DNA from: Streptosporangium nondiastaticum
GTDB lineage: Bacteria; Actinomycetota; Actinomycetes; Streptomycetales; Streptomycetaceae
DNA: 64,000 nt
Direction: 5' to 3'
NCBI RefSeq assembly: GCF_003011965.1
Contig: NZ_PXWG01000007.1
Coordinates: forward strand, 1 to 64,000
Position 1 is the stretch's first letter, and the number at the start of each line of letters is the position of its first letter. Shown piece after piece: positions 25,553 to 35,300 of this stretch. The translations under genes were made by a program, and so were the position numbers. The notes beneath the pieces are model-generated. The model was not told the DNA's origin. It worked only from the letters and a program-made list of their open reading frames with translations, and did not search any database.

Positions 25553-26710
25553 ATGCTTGCCGCCCACCGAATCCCCTCACTCCTGTACTACGCGGGCTCG
25601 TACGGCCTGCTGAAGGAGGTCGCCGCACGACTGCGTCTGATCACCCCCGGCGAGCCGGTCCCCGAGGCACTGTGGCAGAAGAACAGCACCGTCCGCCGAT
25701 ACGCGAAGGAGGCGGCCGAGGACGAGGAGAAGGCGCGCCGACGAGGTGAACAGGCCTTCCCCGATGCTTCCTTCCCTGATGCTTCCTTCCCCGTCATTTC
25801 CTTTCCCGGTCCTCCCTTCCCCCGCGACTTCCTCTTCGCCGACGATCCGCTGCTGCGTCTGCGCGCCCTGCTGCCCGACTGGCCCGAACCCGGCTACACG
25901 CGCGACCGCATTCACCTGGACGCCGGTGAGCAACTGGCCGCCGGGCTGCTGCTGGCACGCAGCGATCGGTACGACCTGCTCGGTCAGGTCGTGGAGGCAG
26001 GCGACCGGGCGCTCCTTGACGCCGTGCGCCCGGCCTTCGAGGCGTCCGTGCGCGAGGGAAACGTCCGGGCCCTGCGCGAGGCCCTGGTACACGACCGGCG
26101 CCGCCGCGACCACCTCTTCAGCACGTACGCCGCGGAGCCCGACCCGGAGCCCGACCAGCGGTGGATCACCATCGACTGGGAGGCCGTCCGGCGGGCCGTG
26201 GACGCCGACAGCGAGCCGCTGCGCCGGCAGGCCGCCGGGCTCGCCTCCCACCCGCAGTGCCCGCTGGACATACGCCTCCTGCTGGCCACCAAGTGGTCCG
26301 ACCAGTTCGTGTGGTCCCGGCTCCTCTCGGACCGCCCCACGGGCCTCCGCCTCCTGCGCACCCTGCCGATGCAGCCGAATCGTTCCCTCGCGGTGCCCTT
26401 GTCGTACGTGAGCGAAGACGGCGTCGGCGTCAGCGACATCCTCGAAACGGCGCACCCGGCCGACCTCGTGCTGCGGGACGCAGCGGGGCTGCCCGGCATC
26501 GTGCGACGGCACCCGATGCAATGCGTGATCACGCGCCAGGACGAGCAGGGGCCGATGCGGCTGCTGCGGGGGATCACGGAGCTGGCCGATCACCACTTGG
26601 GAGACGATCCCGGCGCCTGGACGATCGGCTGCCGCATTGTCGAGGGCTCTCGCTTCACCGGCTCGGTGGCCGAACTGCTGGAGAGGGCAGGGGCGAGAAG
26701 GCCCCGGTGA
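25553..26710 (+). CDS. Hypothetical protein
   Basis: I do not recognise this 385-residue protein. It begins MLAAHRIPSLLYYAGSYGLLKEVAARLR, has a charged helix (KEAAEDEEKARRRGEQ) and then a Phe-Pro-rich low-complexity stretch of short repeats (FPDASFPDASF) at about residues 66-90, encoded by short imperfect DNA repeats. The remainder is helical, with SHPQCPLDIRLLLATKWS resembling the repeat units of leucine-rich-repeat-variant type proteins. No signal peptide is present. ATG 25553 is chosen because the upstream extension overlaps the hairpin; the ribosome binding site is weak. Confidence 0.7.
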   Translation: MLAAHRIPSLLYYAGSYGLLKEVAARLRLITPGEPVPEALWQKNSTVRRYAKEAAEDEEKARRRGEQAFPDASFPDASFPVISFPGPPFPRDFLFADDPLLRLRALLPDWPEPGYTRDRIHLDAGEQLAAGLLLARSDRYDLLGQVVEAGDRALLDAVRPAFEASVREGNVRALREALVHDRRRRDHLFSTYAAEPDPEPDQRWITIDWEAVRRAVDADSEPLRRQAAGLASHPQCPLDIRLLLATKWSDQFVWSRLLSDRPTGLRLLRTLPMQPNRSLAVPLSYVSEDGVGVSDILETAHPADLVLRDAAGLPGIVRRHPMQCVITRQDEQGPMRLLRGITELADHHLGDDPGAWTIGCRIVEGSRFTGSVAELLERAGARRPR

Positions 26711-26721
26711 ACAGTGCCTGT

Positions 26722-27735
26722 TCAGCCTCCGGCGGATCGCGGGCCGGCGTTCTTCTCGCGCGATGGAGGCGAGGCGGCCGTGGCCCGCAACGCGCGGTGG
26801 GCGGTGGTGCGCAGGTGGGCGAGGACGTCCGGGTCGGCGTCGAGGGTGTAGTCGGCGTCGAGGCCGGCGAGGGTCTGCGCGATGCGGGGCAGGTGGTCGT
26901 CGGAGACGTCGACGACGCAGGTGTGGTCGTCGACGGGCTTCAGGCGGGTGCCCAGGCCGCGGGTGCGGGCGCGGATCCGGTCGGCGGGGGCGTGGACGGT
27001 GGCCACGGCGCGGTGGCGGGTGGGGGCGGCGGACAGCCGGCTCGCGACGAAGGCGGCGGGGTCGCCGCCGGGTACGGGGCGGGGCGGGACACGCCGGCCG
27101 GTGGGTGTGAGGTCGCTGATGCGGTCGAGGCGGAAGAGGCGCCAGTCGTCCTTGCCGGAATCGTGGGCGAGGAGGTACCACAAGCCGCCGGAGTCGACCA
27201 AGTGGCAGGGCTCCGCCCGGCGGAGGGCGGCGCTGCCGTGGCGGGTGGTGTAGTCGAAGGTGATGACCTCGTGGTCGCGGCAGGCGACGGCGAGGCCGGC
27301 TAGGAGGGCCGGGTCGGCGCGCGGCCCCCGCTCCTCCCAGGTGATGCCGGCGAGGGACGCCTGGAGGGCGGCGACCTGGCCGCGCAGGCGGCGGGGGAGG
27401 ACCTGTTCGAGCTTGCCCAGGGCCCGCAGGGCGTTCTCCTCCACTCCGGACAGCCCGCTGCCGGTGGCGGTGCGCAGGGCGACGGCGATGGCGACGGCTT
27501 CGTCGTCGTCGAGGAGGAGCGGCGGCAGGCCGGTGCCGGGCGCCAGGCGGTAGCCGCCGGCGTGTCCGCGGGTGCTGTCGACGGGGTAGCCCAGCTCGCG
27601 CAGCCGGTCGATGTCGCGGCGGACCGTACGGACGGTCACCGAGAGGCGTTCCGCGAGGTCGGCGCCGGACCACTCACGGCGGGTCTGCAGCAGGGACAGC
27701 AGCCGCAGCACGCGGGCGGTCTTGTCGCTCGTCAT
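26722..27735 (-). CDS. WYL-domain (YafY-type) transcriptional regulator
   Basis: This 337-residue regulator has an N-terminal HTH_11 domain (MTSDKTARVLRLLSLLQTRREW, then LSVTVRTVRRDIDRLRELGY), the GYRL wing, and a C-terminal WYL domain, seen as the segment GLWYLLAHDSGKDDWRLFRLDRI. WYL proteins sense small molecules or nucleic acids. It is divergent from a broken NAD(P)-binding reductase gene at 27828, its likely former target. ATG 27735 is the family-like start; another ATG three codons upstream is possible. Confidence 0.88.
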   Translation of the reverse strand: MTSDKTARVLRLLSLLQTRREWSGADLAERLSVTVRTVRRDIDRLRELGYPVDSTRGHAGGYRLAPGTGLPPLLLDDDEAVAIAVALRTATGSGLSGVEENALRALGKLEQVLPRRLRGQVAALQASLAGITWEERGPRADPALLAGLAVACRDHEVITFDYTTRHGSAALRRAEPCHLVDSGGLWYLLAHDSGKDDWRLFRLDRISDLTPTGRRVPPRPVPGGDPAAFVASRLSAAPTRHRAVATVHAPADRIRARTRGLGTRLKPVDDHTCVVDVSDDHLPRIAQTLAGLDADYTLDADPDVLAHLRTTAHRALRATAASPPSREKNAGPRSAGG

Positions 27736-27827
27736 GAATTCCATGATGCCGGTGTCAAAGGACACTGACTGTCCTGAAAGGACCCTACGGTGGAGCCGCC
27801 CGCACGGAGCAAAACGGAATATTCACC

Positions 27828-28431
27828 ATGAAAATTGCTGTTCTCGGTACTGGTGGCGGCGCCCGCGCCCACATCGCCGAGCTCGCCGAACTCGGTCATG
27901 AGGTCCACGCCGGCACCCGCGACCCGGAGGCCACGCCGGCCCGCACGGAGCCCGACATGACGGGCACCCCGCCCTTCGCCGGATTCCTCGCCGAGCGCCC
28001 CGGCGTCGCCCTGCACACTTTCGGGGACGCCGCGGCCGCCTCCGACGGCCTGGTGATCAACGGCATCGACGGCCACAACGCCGTGGCGGAAGCTGGACCC
28101 GTGCGACACCGGCAGCCTCGGCGAACGGACCCAGCGCGCCCTGCCCCGGACCAAGGCCGTGAAGTCCTTCGTCACCCAGGAGCAGAGCACCGTGGCCGAC
28201 CCGGGCAGCGTCGGCGGCGGGGACCACACCATGTTCGTCGCGGGCGAGGACGCCGGAGCCAAGCAGCAGGCCACCGACCTGCTCAAGGCGTACGGCTGGA
28301 GCGACGTCCTCGACCTCGGCCCCCTCGTGGCCTCGCGCGGCATGGAGATGCACGCGCACATGCACTCCGCGATCGGCTTCGGACTGGGCCACCAGTTCGG
28401 CGGCCGCTTCGGCATCAAGGTCGTCCGCTGA
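27828..28431 (+). pseudogene. NAD(P)-binding F420-type reductase, frameshifted
   Basis: Two reading frames are pieces of one gene. The first (27828 to about 28086) reads MKIAVLGTGGGARAHIAELA and ends GLVINGIDGHNAVA; the second, one base out of frame, resumes at about 28090 with KLDPCDTGSLGERTQRALP and runs to VVR before TGA at 28431. A segment of about 35 residues expected between them is missing, so an internal deletion broke the frame. The intact family is the NADPH-dependent F420 reductase-like dinucleotide-binding proteins. The divergent WYL regulator seems to have lost its target. Confidence 0.85.
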
Positions 28432-28487
28432 CCGCCCGCCGGTCCGCACCCCGCACGCACGCAAGGAAGCGCTCTCTGTCCTTCCAC

Positions 28488-28637
28488 ATGGACTTCTCCT
28501 TCCCCGACGTGGGCGTGGCCGAGAAGTGACTGCTGCGGATGGGCGCCACCCAGCCCGCCCACCAGCCCGGCGGGAAGCACTGGACGGCCCTGCTCGACCC
28601 CTCCGGCCAGCCCTTCTGCATCCACGGGCCGTACTGA
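28488..28637 (+). pseudogene. VOC (glyoxalase) family remnant
   Basis: One frame carries MDFSFPDVGVAEK, a TGA at 28527-28529, then LLRMGATQPAHQPGGKHWTA and LLDPSGQPFCIHGPY before TGA at 28635. The second part matches the C-terminal end of small VOC/glyoxalase-like proteins (GAT...QPGG...LLDPSGHPFC). Only about 50 codons remain and they are interrupted, so this is a remnant. Confidence 0.65.
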
Positions 28638-28756
28638 CACCCGCGGCGCGCACGGCCTGCCCGGTGCACGTCGCCGGCCCGCCCCGCGCGGCGCCGCCCC
28701 TCCGTGGCCGTTCGCCGCCTCTTCACCCCGGCGGGCCGGGTTCGTACTCTGGCGGG

Positions 28757-29146
28757 ATGGCAGCGGACTTCGGAACGTCATGGATCGCCGACGCGGTCGA
28801 GGTCACCGCGCCGGACGGCGCCACGGTCCGGCCCTTGTGCTCCTTGCCCGGGACGGCGAGCTCCGCGCAGTTCGAACTCGGGCCGCAGCAGGTGTCCAAG
28901 GCCGTGTCCCACGTCAGTGTCGAAGAGATCTGGTTCATCACGGCCGGAACCGGCGAAATGTGGAGGCGCCAGCGCGGCAGGGAGGAGATCACCGCGCTGG
29001 AGCCGGGGGTCTGCCTGACCATCCCCCTCGGCACCGCGTTCCAGTTCAGGGCCGGGTCCGGCGGTCTGCGGGCCGCCGCGGTGACGATTCCGCCGTGGCC
29101 GGAAGGGAACCCGGACGAAGCGAGGAGCGAAGCGGGGCGCTGGTGA
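28757..29146 (+). CDS. Cupin domain protein
   Basis: This 129-residue cytosolic protein is a single small beta-barrel cupin. The two cupin motifs are degenerate: SHVSVEEIWFITAGTGEMWRR stands for motif 1 with Glu residues, and PGVCLTIPLGTAFQFR for motif 2, where the usual His is replaced by Ala-Phe. Metal binding is thus uncertain. The ATG at 28757 (MAADFGTSW) gives a normal small-cupin length. It lies upstream of the PKS operon but is probably not part of it. Confidence 0.8.
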   Translation: MAADFGTSWIADAVEVTAPDGATVRPLCSLPGTASSAQFELGPQQVSKAVSHVSVEEIWFITAGTGEMWRRQRGREEITALEPGVCLTIPLGTAFQFRAGSGGLRAAAVTIPPWPEGNPDEARSEAGRW

Positions 29147-29339
29147 CGCCCGGCCCTCGCTCTACCCGGCCCGTCCTCGCCCTGCCCGCCCGGCCCTCGC
29201 CTCACCCGGCGCACGAGTGAGCGCAGCCCTCCTCCGTCAGAGTGAACTCGCTTGATTCTCAGCCCACTTGAGGCCCTCTGCTCGACATGATGCTCTCCGG
29301 CATCATGGAGTCCGGTTCATCCGGCGAGAGGGGGCCTCC

Positions 29340-32300
29340 TTGGCGGCCTGGGCGCGCTCAGTCATCGGCATCGGCTCCTTCGGAGAGCCGGACCCACGTC
29401 TGGCCGCCGCCGTCAGCAGAGCCGGTGGGCTCGGCGTCGTGGACCTCGGAGCGGACCGCGCACCCGCCCGGGACGCCCTCGGCCTCGCCCGGGCCTGGAC
29501 CCCCGACGTCTTCGGCGTCCGCGTGCCCGCCGACTGCGCCCTCCCGCCCGAGGAGCTGTACGCCTCCGACGCCCCCGGCCCGCACGCCGTGCTGCTCGCC
29601 CCCGGCTCCCCGTGGGCCGCCGGCCGGTACCGGAGCGGCACGGTCATCGCCGAGGTGCGCAGCCTGCACGAGGCCCGCGCGGCCGTGGACGCCGGCGCGG
29701 CGGGCCTCGTGGCCCGAGGCAGCGAGTGCGGCGGCCCGGCCGGCGAGCTGTCCACGTATGTCCTGCTCCAGCAGCTCCTCGCCGACGACCGGGTGACCGT
29801 TCCCGTCTGGGCCTGCGGCGGCATCGGACCGCACACGGCCGCCGCCGCGGTGATCGCGGGCGCCGCCGGAGCCGTGCTCGACGTGCAGCTCGCCCTCCTC
29901 GAAGAGGCGGCCACGCCGCCCGGCGTGGCCGCCGCCCTGCGCACCGTGGACGGCTCGGAAACCCGTGCCGAGGGCGGATACCGCACCCTGGACCCCCGGC
30001 GGCCCGGCCTGCCCGCCTCCCCGCACGGCCGGCCGCTGCCGCTCGGTCAGGACGCCTTTCTGGCCCGTCGCTTCGCGCAGGAGTACCGGACGGCGGCCGC
30101 CGCCGTCCGGGCCGTCCGCGAAGGCATCGACCGGGCCGTGGGCGACCGGCGCGCCCCGGACGCGCTGCGCCCCGGCTCTCCCATGAGCCGTGTCCTCGGC
30201 ACCCGGCTGCCCGTCGCCCAGGGGCCGATGACCCGGGTCAGCGACCAGCCCGGGTTCGCCGCCGCCGTCGCCGACGCGGGCGGGCTGCCGTTCCTCGCCC
30301 TGGCGCTCGCCGGTGCGGAGCGCACCCGCGCCCTGCTGGGGGAGACCCGCGCCGCGCTGGGGGAGCGCCCCTGGGGCGCCGGCATCCTGGGCTTCGCTCC
30401 CGAGGACGTCCGTACGGCCCAGCTCGCGGCCGTACGGGAACTCCGCCCCACGCACGCGATCATCGCCGGCGGCCGGCCCGCCCAGGCCGCGGCCCTGGAA
30501 GAAGACGGCATCCGCACGTTCCTGCACGTGCCCTCGCCCGGCCTGCTGGAGCAGTTCCTCGCGCAAGGCGCCCGGCGCTTCGTCTTCGAAGGCGCCGAGT
30601 GCGGCGGCCACATCGGACCGCGCAACAGCTTCCCCCTGTGGGAGGCCCAGCTCGCCGTCCTGAACGACTTCATGGACGCCCGTCCGGACGGGCCGCACCC
30701 GGAAATCCTCTTCGCCGGCGGCATCCACGACGAGCGCTCCGCCGCCATGGTCGCCGCACTCGCCTCCGGCATCGGCGCGCGGGGCGCCGCCACCGGCCTC
30801 CTCATGGGCACCGCCTACCTCTTCACGGACGAAGCCGTCGCATGCGGCGCCATCCGCCCCGTCTACCAGCAGCAGGCGCTCGCGGCCGAGCGGACCGCCG
30901 TCCTGCGCACCGGCCCCGGACAGGCGACCCGCTGCCTGCCCAGCCCCTTCTCCCGCACCCACCAAGCCCTCCAGGACGAGCTGAAGCGGCGCGGCGTCCC
31001 CGACCGGCAGGCCCGGGAAGAGCTGGAGCACCTGCACCTCGGGCGGCTGCGCATCGCCGGCAAGGGCATCGAGCGCGTCGGCGGCACCCTCGCCGACGTC
31101 GACGAGAAGCGACAGCTCGCCGAGGGCCTGTTCATGGCCGGCGAAGCGGCCGTCCTGCGCACCGCCACCACCAGCATCGCCGCGCTCCACCGTCAAGTGG
31201 GCGAGGGAGCAGCCGCGTTCTACGAGCACCGCGCCGCCGCACTGCGGCCGGACTCCGCCGCAGGCGGGCGACAGCAGGTGCCCGAGCAGGTGCCCGAGCC
31301 GCTCGGCATCGCCGTCGTCGGCATGGCCTGCATGTTCCCGAACGCGCCCGACCTGCCCGCGTTCTGGGCCGACGTGCTCGCCGGCACCGACGCCGTCACC
31401 GAGGTCCCGCCCGAGCGCTGGGACACCTTCCTCCACCACGGACAGCAGGCCGCCGCCCATGACGTGTCGGCCTCCAAATGGGGCGGCTTCCTGCCCCGGA
31501 TCCCCTTCGACCCGCTGCGGTACGGCATCCCCCCGGCCTCCCTGGCCGCGATCGACCCCGCCCAGCTGCTGGCGCTGGAAGCCGCGGCGCGAGCGCTGGC
31601 CGACGCCGGCTACGACCGCCGGGACTTCCCGCGCGACCGCACCTGCGTGATCTTCGGCGCCGAGACGGGCAGCGACACCACGGACGCGGTGACCGTGCGC
31701 GCCGTCCTGCCCTCCTACCTCGGCCGCCTCCCGGAGGAACTGGCCGCCCAGCTTCCCCCGCTGACCGAGGACTCCTTCCCGGGCATGCTCGCGAACGTCA
31801 TCGCGGGCCGGATCGCCAACCGCTTCGGCCTCGGCGGCGCGAACTACACGGTGGACGCCGCCTGCGCCTCCTCCCTGGCAGCCGTCGACGCCGCCTGCAA
31901 GGAACTGCGCACCGGAAGCGCCGACGTCGCCCTGTGCGGCGGAGCCGACCTGCACAACGGCATCAAGGACTACCTGCTCTTCTCCTCCGTGCACGCCCTC
32001 TCGCCGACCGGCCGCTGCCGTCCCTTCGACGCGGACGCCGACGGCATCGCGCTCGGCGAGGGCATCGCCTGCGTCGTCCTCAAACGGCTCGCGGACGCCG
32101 AGCGCGACGGCGATCGCGTCTACGCCGTCATCGAGGCCGTCGGCAGCTCCGCCGACGGACGCTCCCTCGGGCTGACCGCGCCGCGCCGCGAGGGACAGCG
32201 GACCGCACTGGAGCGGGCCTACGCACAGGCCCGGATCCGGCCCGCCGAGGTCGGGCTCGTCGAGGCCCACGGCACGGGCACGGTGGTCGGGGACCGCACC

Positions 32301-35300
32301 GAACTGGCCGCGCTCACCGACGTGTTCACCGAGTCGGGCGCGGCTCCGGGCGCATGCGTCCTGGGCTCGGTCAAATCCCAGATCGGGCACACCAAGTGCG
32401 CCGCCGGCCTGGCCGGTCTCATCAAGGCCGCGCTGGCGGTGCACACGGGCGTACGGCCGCCGACACTGCACCTGAACCGGCCCGGCCCCGTATGGCAGCC
32501 GCACGAGAGCCCGTTCGTCTTCCACGACAGGGCGCTGCCGTGGGCCGCCGGGCGGCGGGTCGCCGGCGTGAGCGCGTTCGGCTTCGGCGGCACGAACTTC
32601 CACGCGGTGCTGCGGTCCGGCCCGGGAGCCGCGCCGCCGCGGTGCGGCCACGACGCCTGGCCCGCAGAACTCCTCGTCCTGCGGTCCGCGGACGACGCCC
32701 GCGAGCTGCTGCGGCTCACCGGGATCAACGACGGCGCCGGGCGCCCGTGGCGGCTGCGCGACCTCGCCCTGACCGCCGCGCGGCGCACCGGCGCGGACCG
32801 GGCCGCCGCGGCCGTGGTGGCGCCGTCGCTCGACGCGCTGCCCGAGCTGCTGCGGGCGGTTGCGGCGGGGGAGCCGAGGCCGGGAGTCTTCCTTGCCCCA
32901 GAAGAACGCTACGGGGCGGAGGAGGCATCGGCGCGAAACGAGGGCGGCGCGGCCGCCCTGACCGCCGCCCGGTGCGGCAAGGTCGCCGTCCTCTTCCCCG
33001 GCCAGGGCAGCCAGCGGCCCGGCATGTTCGCCGAGCTCTTCACCGCGTTCCCCGGCACGCAACGCCACCTGCGCACGGCCCCGGCCGACGTGCTCTTCCC
33101 GCCCGCCGCCTTCGACACCGCGACCCGGCAGGCGCAGCGGGCCCGGCTCGCCGACACCCGGCACGCCCAGCCCGCCCTCGCGGCGGTGTGCTCGGCCGCC
33201 TACGACGTGCTCAGGACGCTCGGCGTACGCCCCGACATGACGGCCGGCCACTCGTACGGCGAACTGGTCGCCCTCGGCGCGGCGGGCGCCCTCGCCCCGG
33301 AAGCCCTGGCGGAGCTCAGCACCGCGCGCGCCGAGGCCATCGCCAAGGCGGCGGAGGGCGAACAGGGCGCCATGGCCGCCGTCGCCGCGGCACCGGACAA
33401 GACCGAGGTGCTGCTCTCCACGGCCGGACTGACCGGCAGGGTCGTGGTCGCCTGCTGCAACGCCCCCGCGCAGAGCGTCGTCTCGGGTCCCGAGGCGGAC
33501 GTCGAACGGGCCCTAGCCGCCGCGGCGGACACCGGCATCGACGCGTGGCGCCTCCCCGCCCCGTACGCGTTCCACAGCCCGCTCGTCGCGGGGGCCGGTG
33601 AACGGTTCGCCGAGGCGCTGGCAGGCTGCCCGATCCGTACGCCCGACGTCCCCGTGTGGTCCAACACGACGGCGGACCGCTACGGCCCGGACCCCGCGGA
33701 CGTACGGGAGCTGCTGGCCGCGCAGATCGCCGCGCCCGTGCGGTTCTGCGAGCAGATCGAGGCGATGTACGCGGCCGGGGCGCGCGTCTTCGTGGAAGCC
33801 GGCCCCGGCACGGTGCTCACCGGACTGGTCCGGAGCATCCTCGGCGAACGGCCGCACATCACCGTCCCGTTCGAACCGTCCCCCGACGCAGGGCTGGCCG
33901 GGCACCTCCAGGCGCTGGCCCGGCTCGCCGTCGCCGGCGTGCCGGTGGAGGCGGAGCGGCTGTTCGCCGGGCGCGACGCGGTGGTTGCCGACCCGGAAGC
34001 GGTCCCGGCCGCGCCGGGCTGGACGGTCGACGGCCGGCTCGTCCGTACGGCCGACGGGCAACCGGTGGCCGGCGGGCTGCGACCGGCCCGCAGGGTCGAG
34101 CCCCTCGCGCTGAGCGGCACACGGACGGACGGCAGCGGCGACCGCCCCGACCTGCTGGCGGAATTCCTCCGCAGCAGCCGCGAGATGGTGGCGGCACAGC
34201 GGGATGTCCTGCTGGCGTATTTCGGTGCCGGCGGTGCTCCCGCCGCGCCGACGGACGTGCCGGAGCTGCACCCCGCCGCAGGCCCGAGCCGCACGGACCC
34301 CACTCCCGGCCCGAGGCACGCGGCCCCCGTCCCCGGGCCGCGGGCCGGCGAGCCGGCCGCCGTGCCGGACGTGCTGGGCACGGTCCGGGCGGTCATCAGC
34401 GAACGCACGGGCTACCCCGTGGACCTGGTCGAGCCCGACCTCGACCTGGAGGCCGACCTGAGCATCGACTCGATCAAACGGACCGAGATCGTCGGGGAGC
34501 TCGGGCGGCGGCTCACCGGCGCCGCCGGACGGACCCCGGGAGCGTGGGCGGACACCGGACTGGAGGAACTCCTCCGGGCCCGCACGGCCGCGGCGCTCGC
34601 GGAGCGGCTGACGAGCGCTGATCCCAACGGAGCCACCGAACCCGAGCGGGGCTCGATGCGCGCCGCCCTTCCGGAAGAGAGCCCGCTGTGTGACGTCCCT
34701 TCTGAGGAGCCGCAGGGTGACGCCGCTGCGGAGGGCCCGCTGCGCGGTTCTCGGCGTGATGCCCTCACGGAAGAGGGCCCGCTGAGTGACGCGGAAGGGC
34801 GCGCCCATGACGTCCCCGCGGCCGCCGCCCCCGAGCGCTACCTGCTGCGGGAAGTGCCACTCGCTCCCGCCCCCGAGACCGGCGGCTCTGCCCTGCGCGG
34901 CCGGCGCTTCCTCGTCCTCGGGGCGGACCCGGACACCCCTGCCGTCCAGGCCGTCGCCGACCGTCTCGGCGCGCTCGGAGCCGTCGTCGTCCGGTCCGGC
35001 GACAGCGCGGACGTTCCCCCCGGTCCTCTCCACGGTGCCGTCCACCTCGGCGCGCTCGCCCAGGACGCGCGGCCGGTGCTCCCTGCGGGCTTCCCCTGGT
35101 TCCAAGCCGTGCTGCGACGCGAACCGAGGTGGCTGCTGTGCGCCCGGCCCGGCGAGGAGGGCGGCGACACGGCGGGGCTGGGCGGGTTCTTCCGCACCGT
35201 CGTCCGCGAACACCCCGGCACCCTCGCCCGCGTGGTCTCCCTGGCCTCCGGCCGCCCCGCCGACGTCCTCGCCGGCGACATCGTGGACGAGCTCCTCGCC

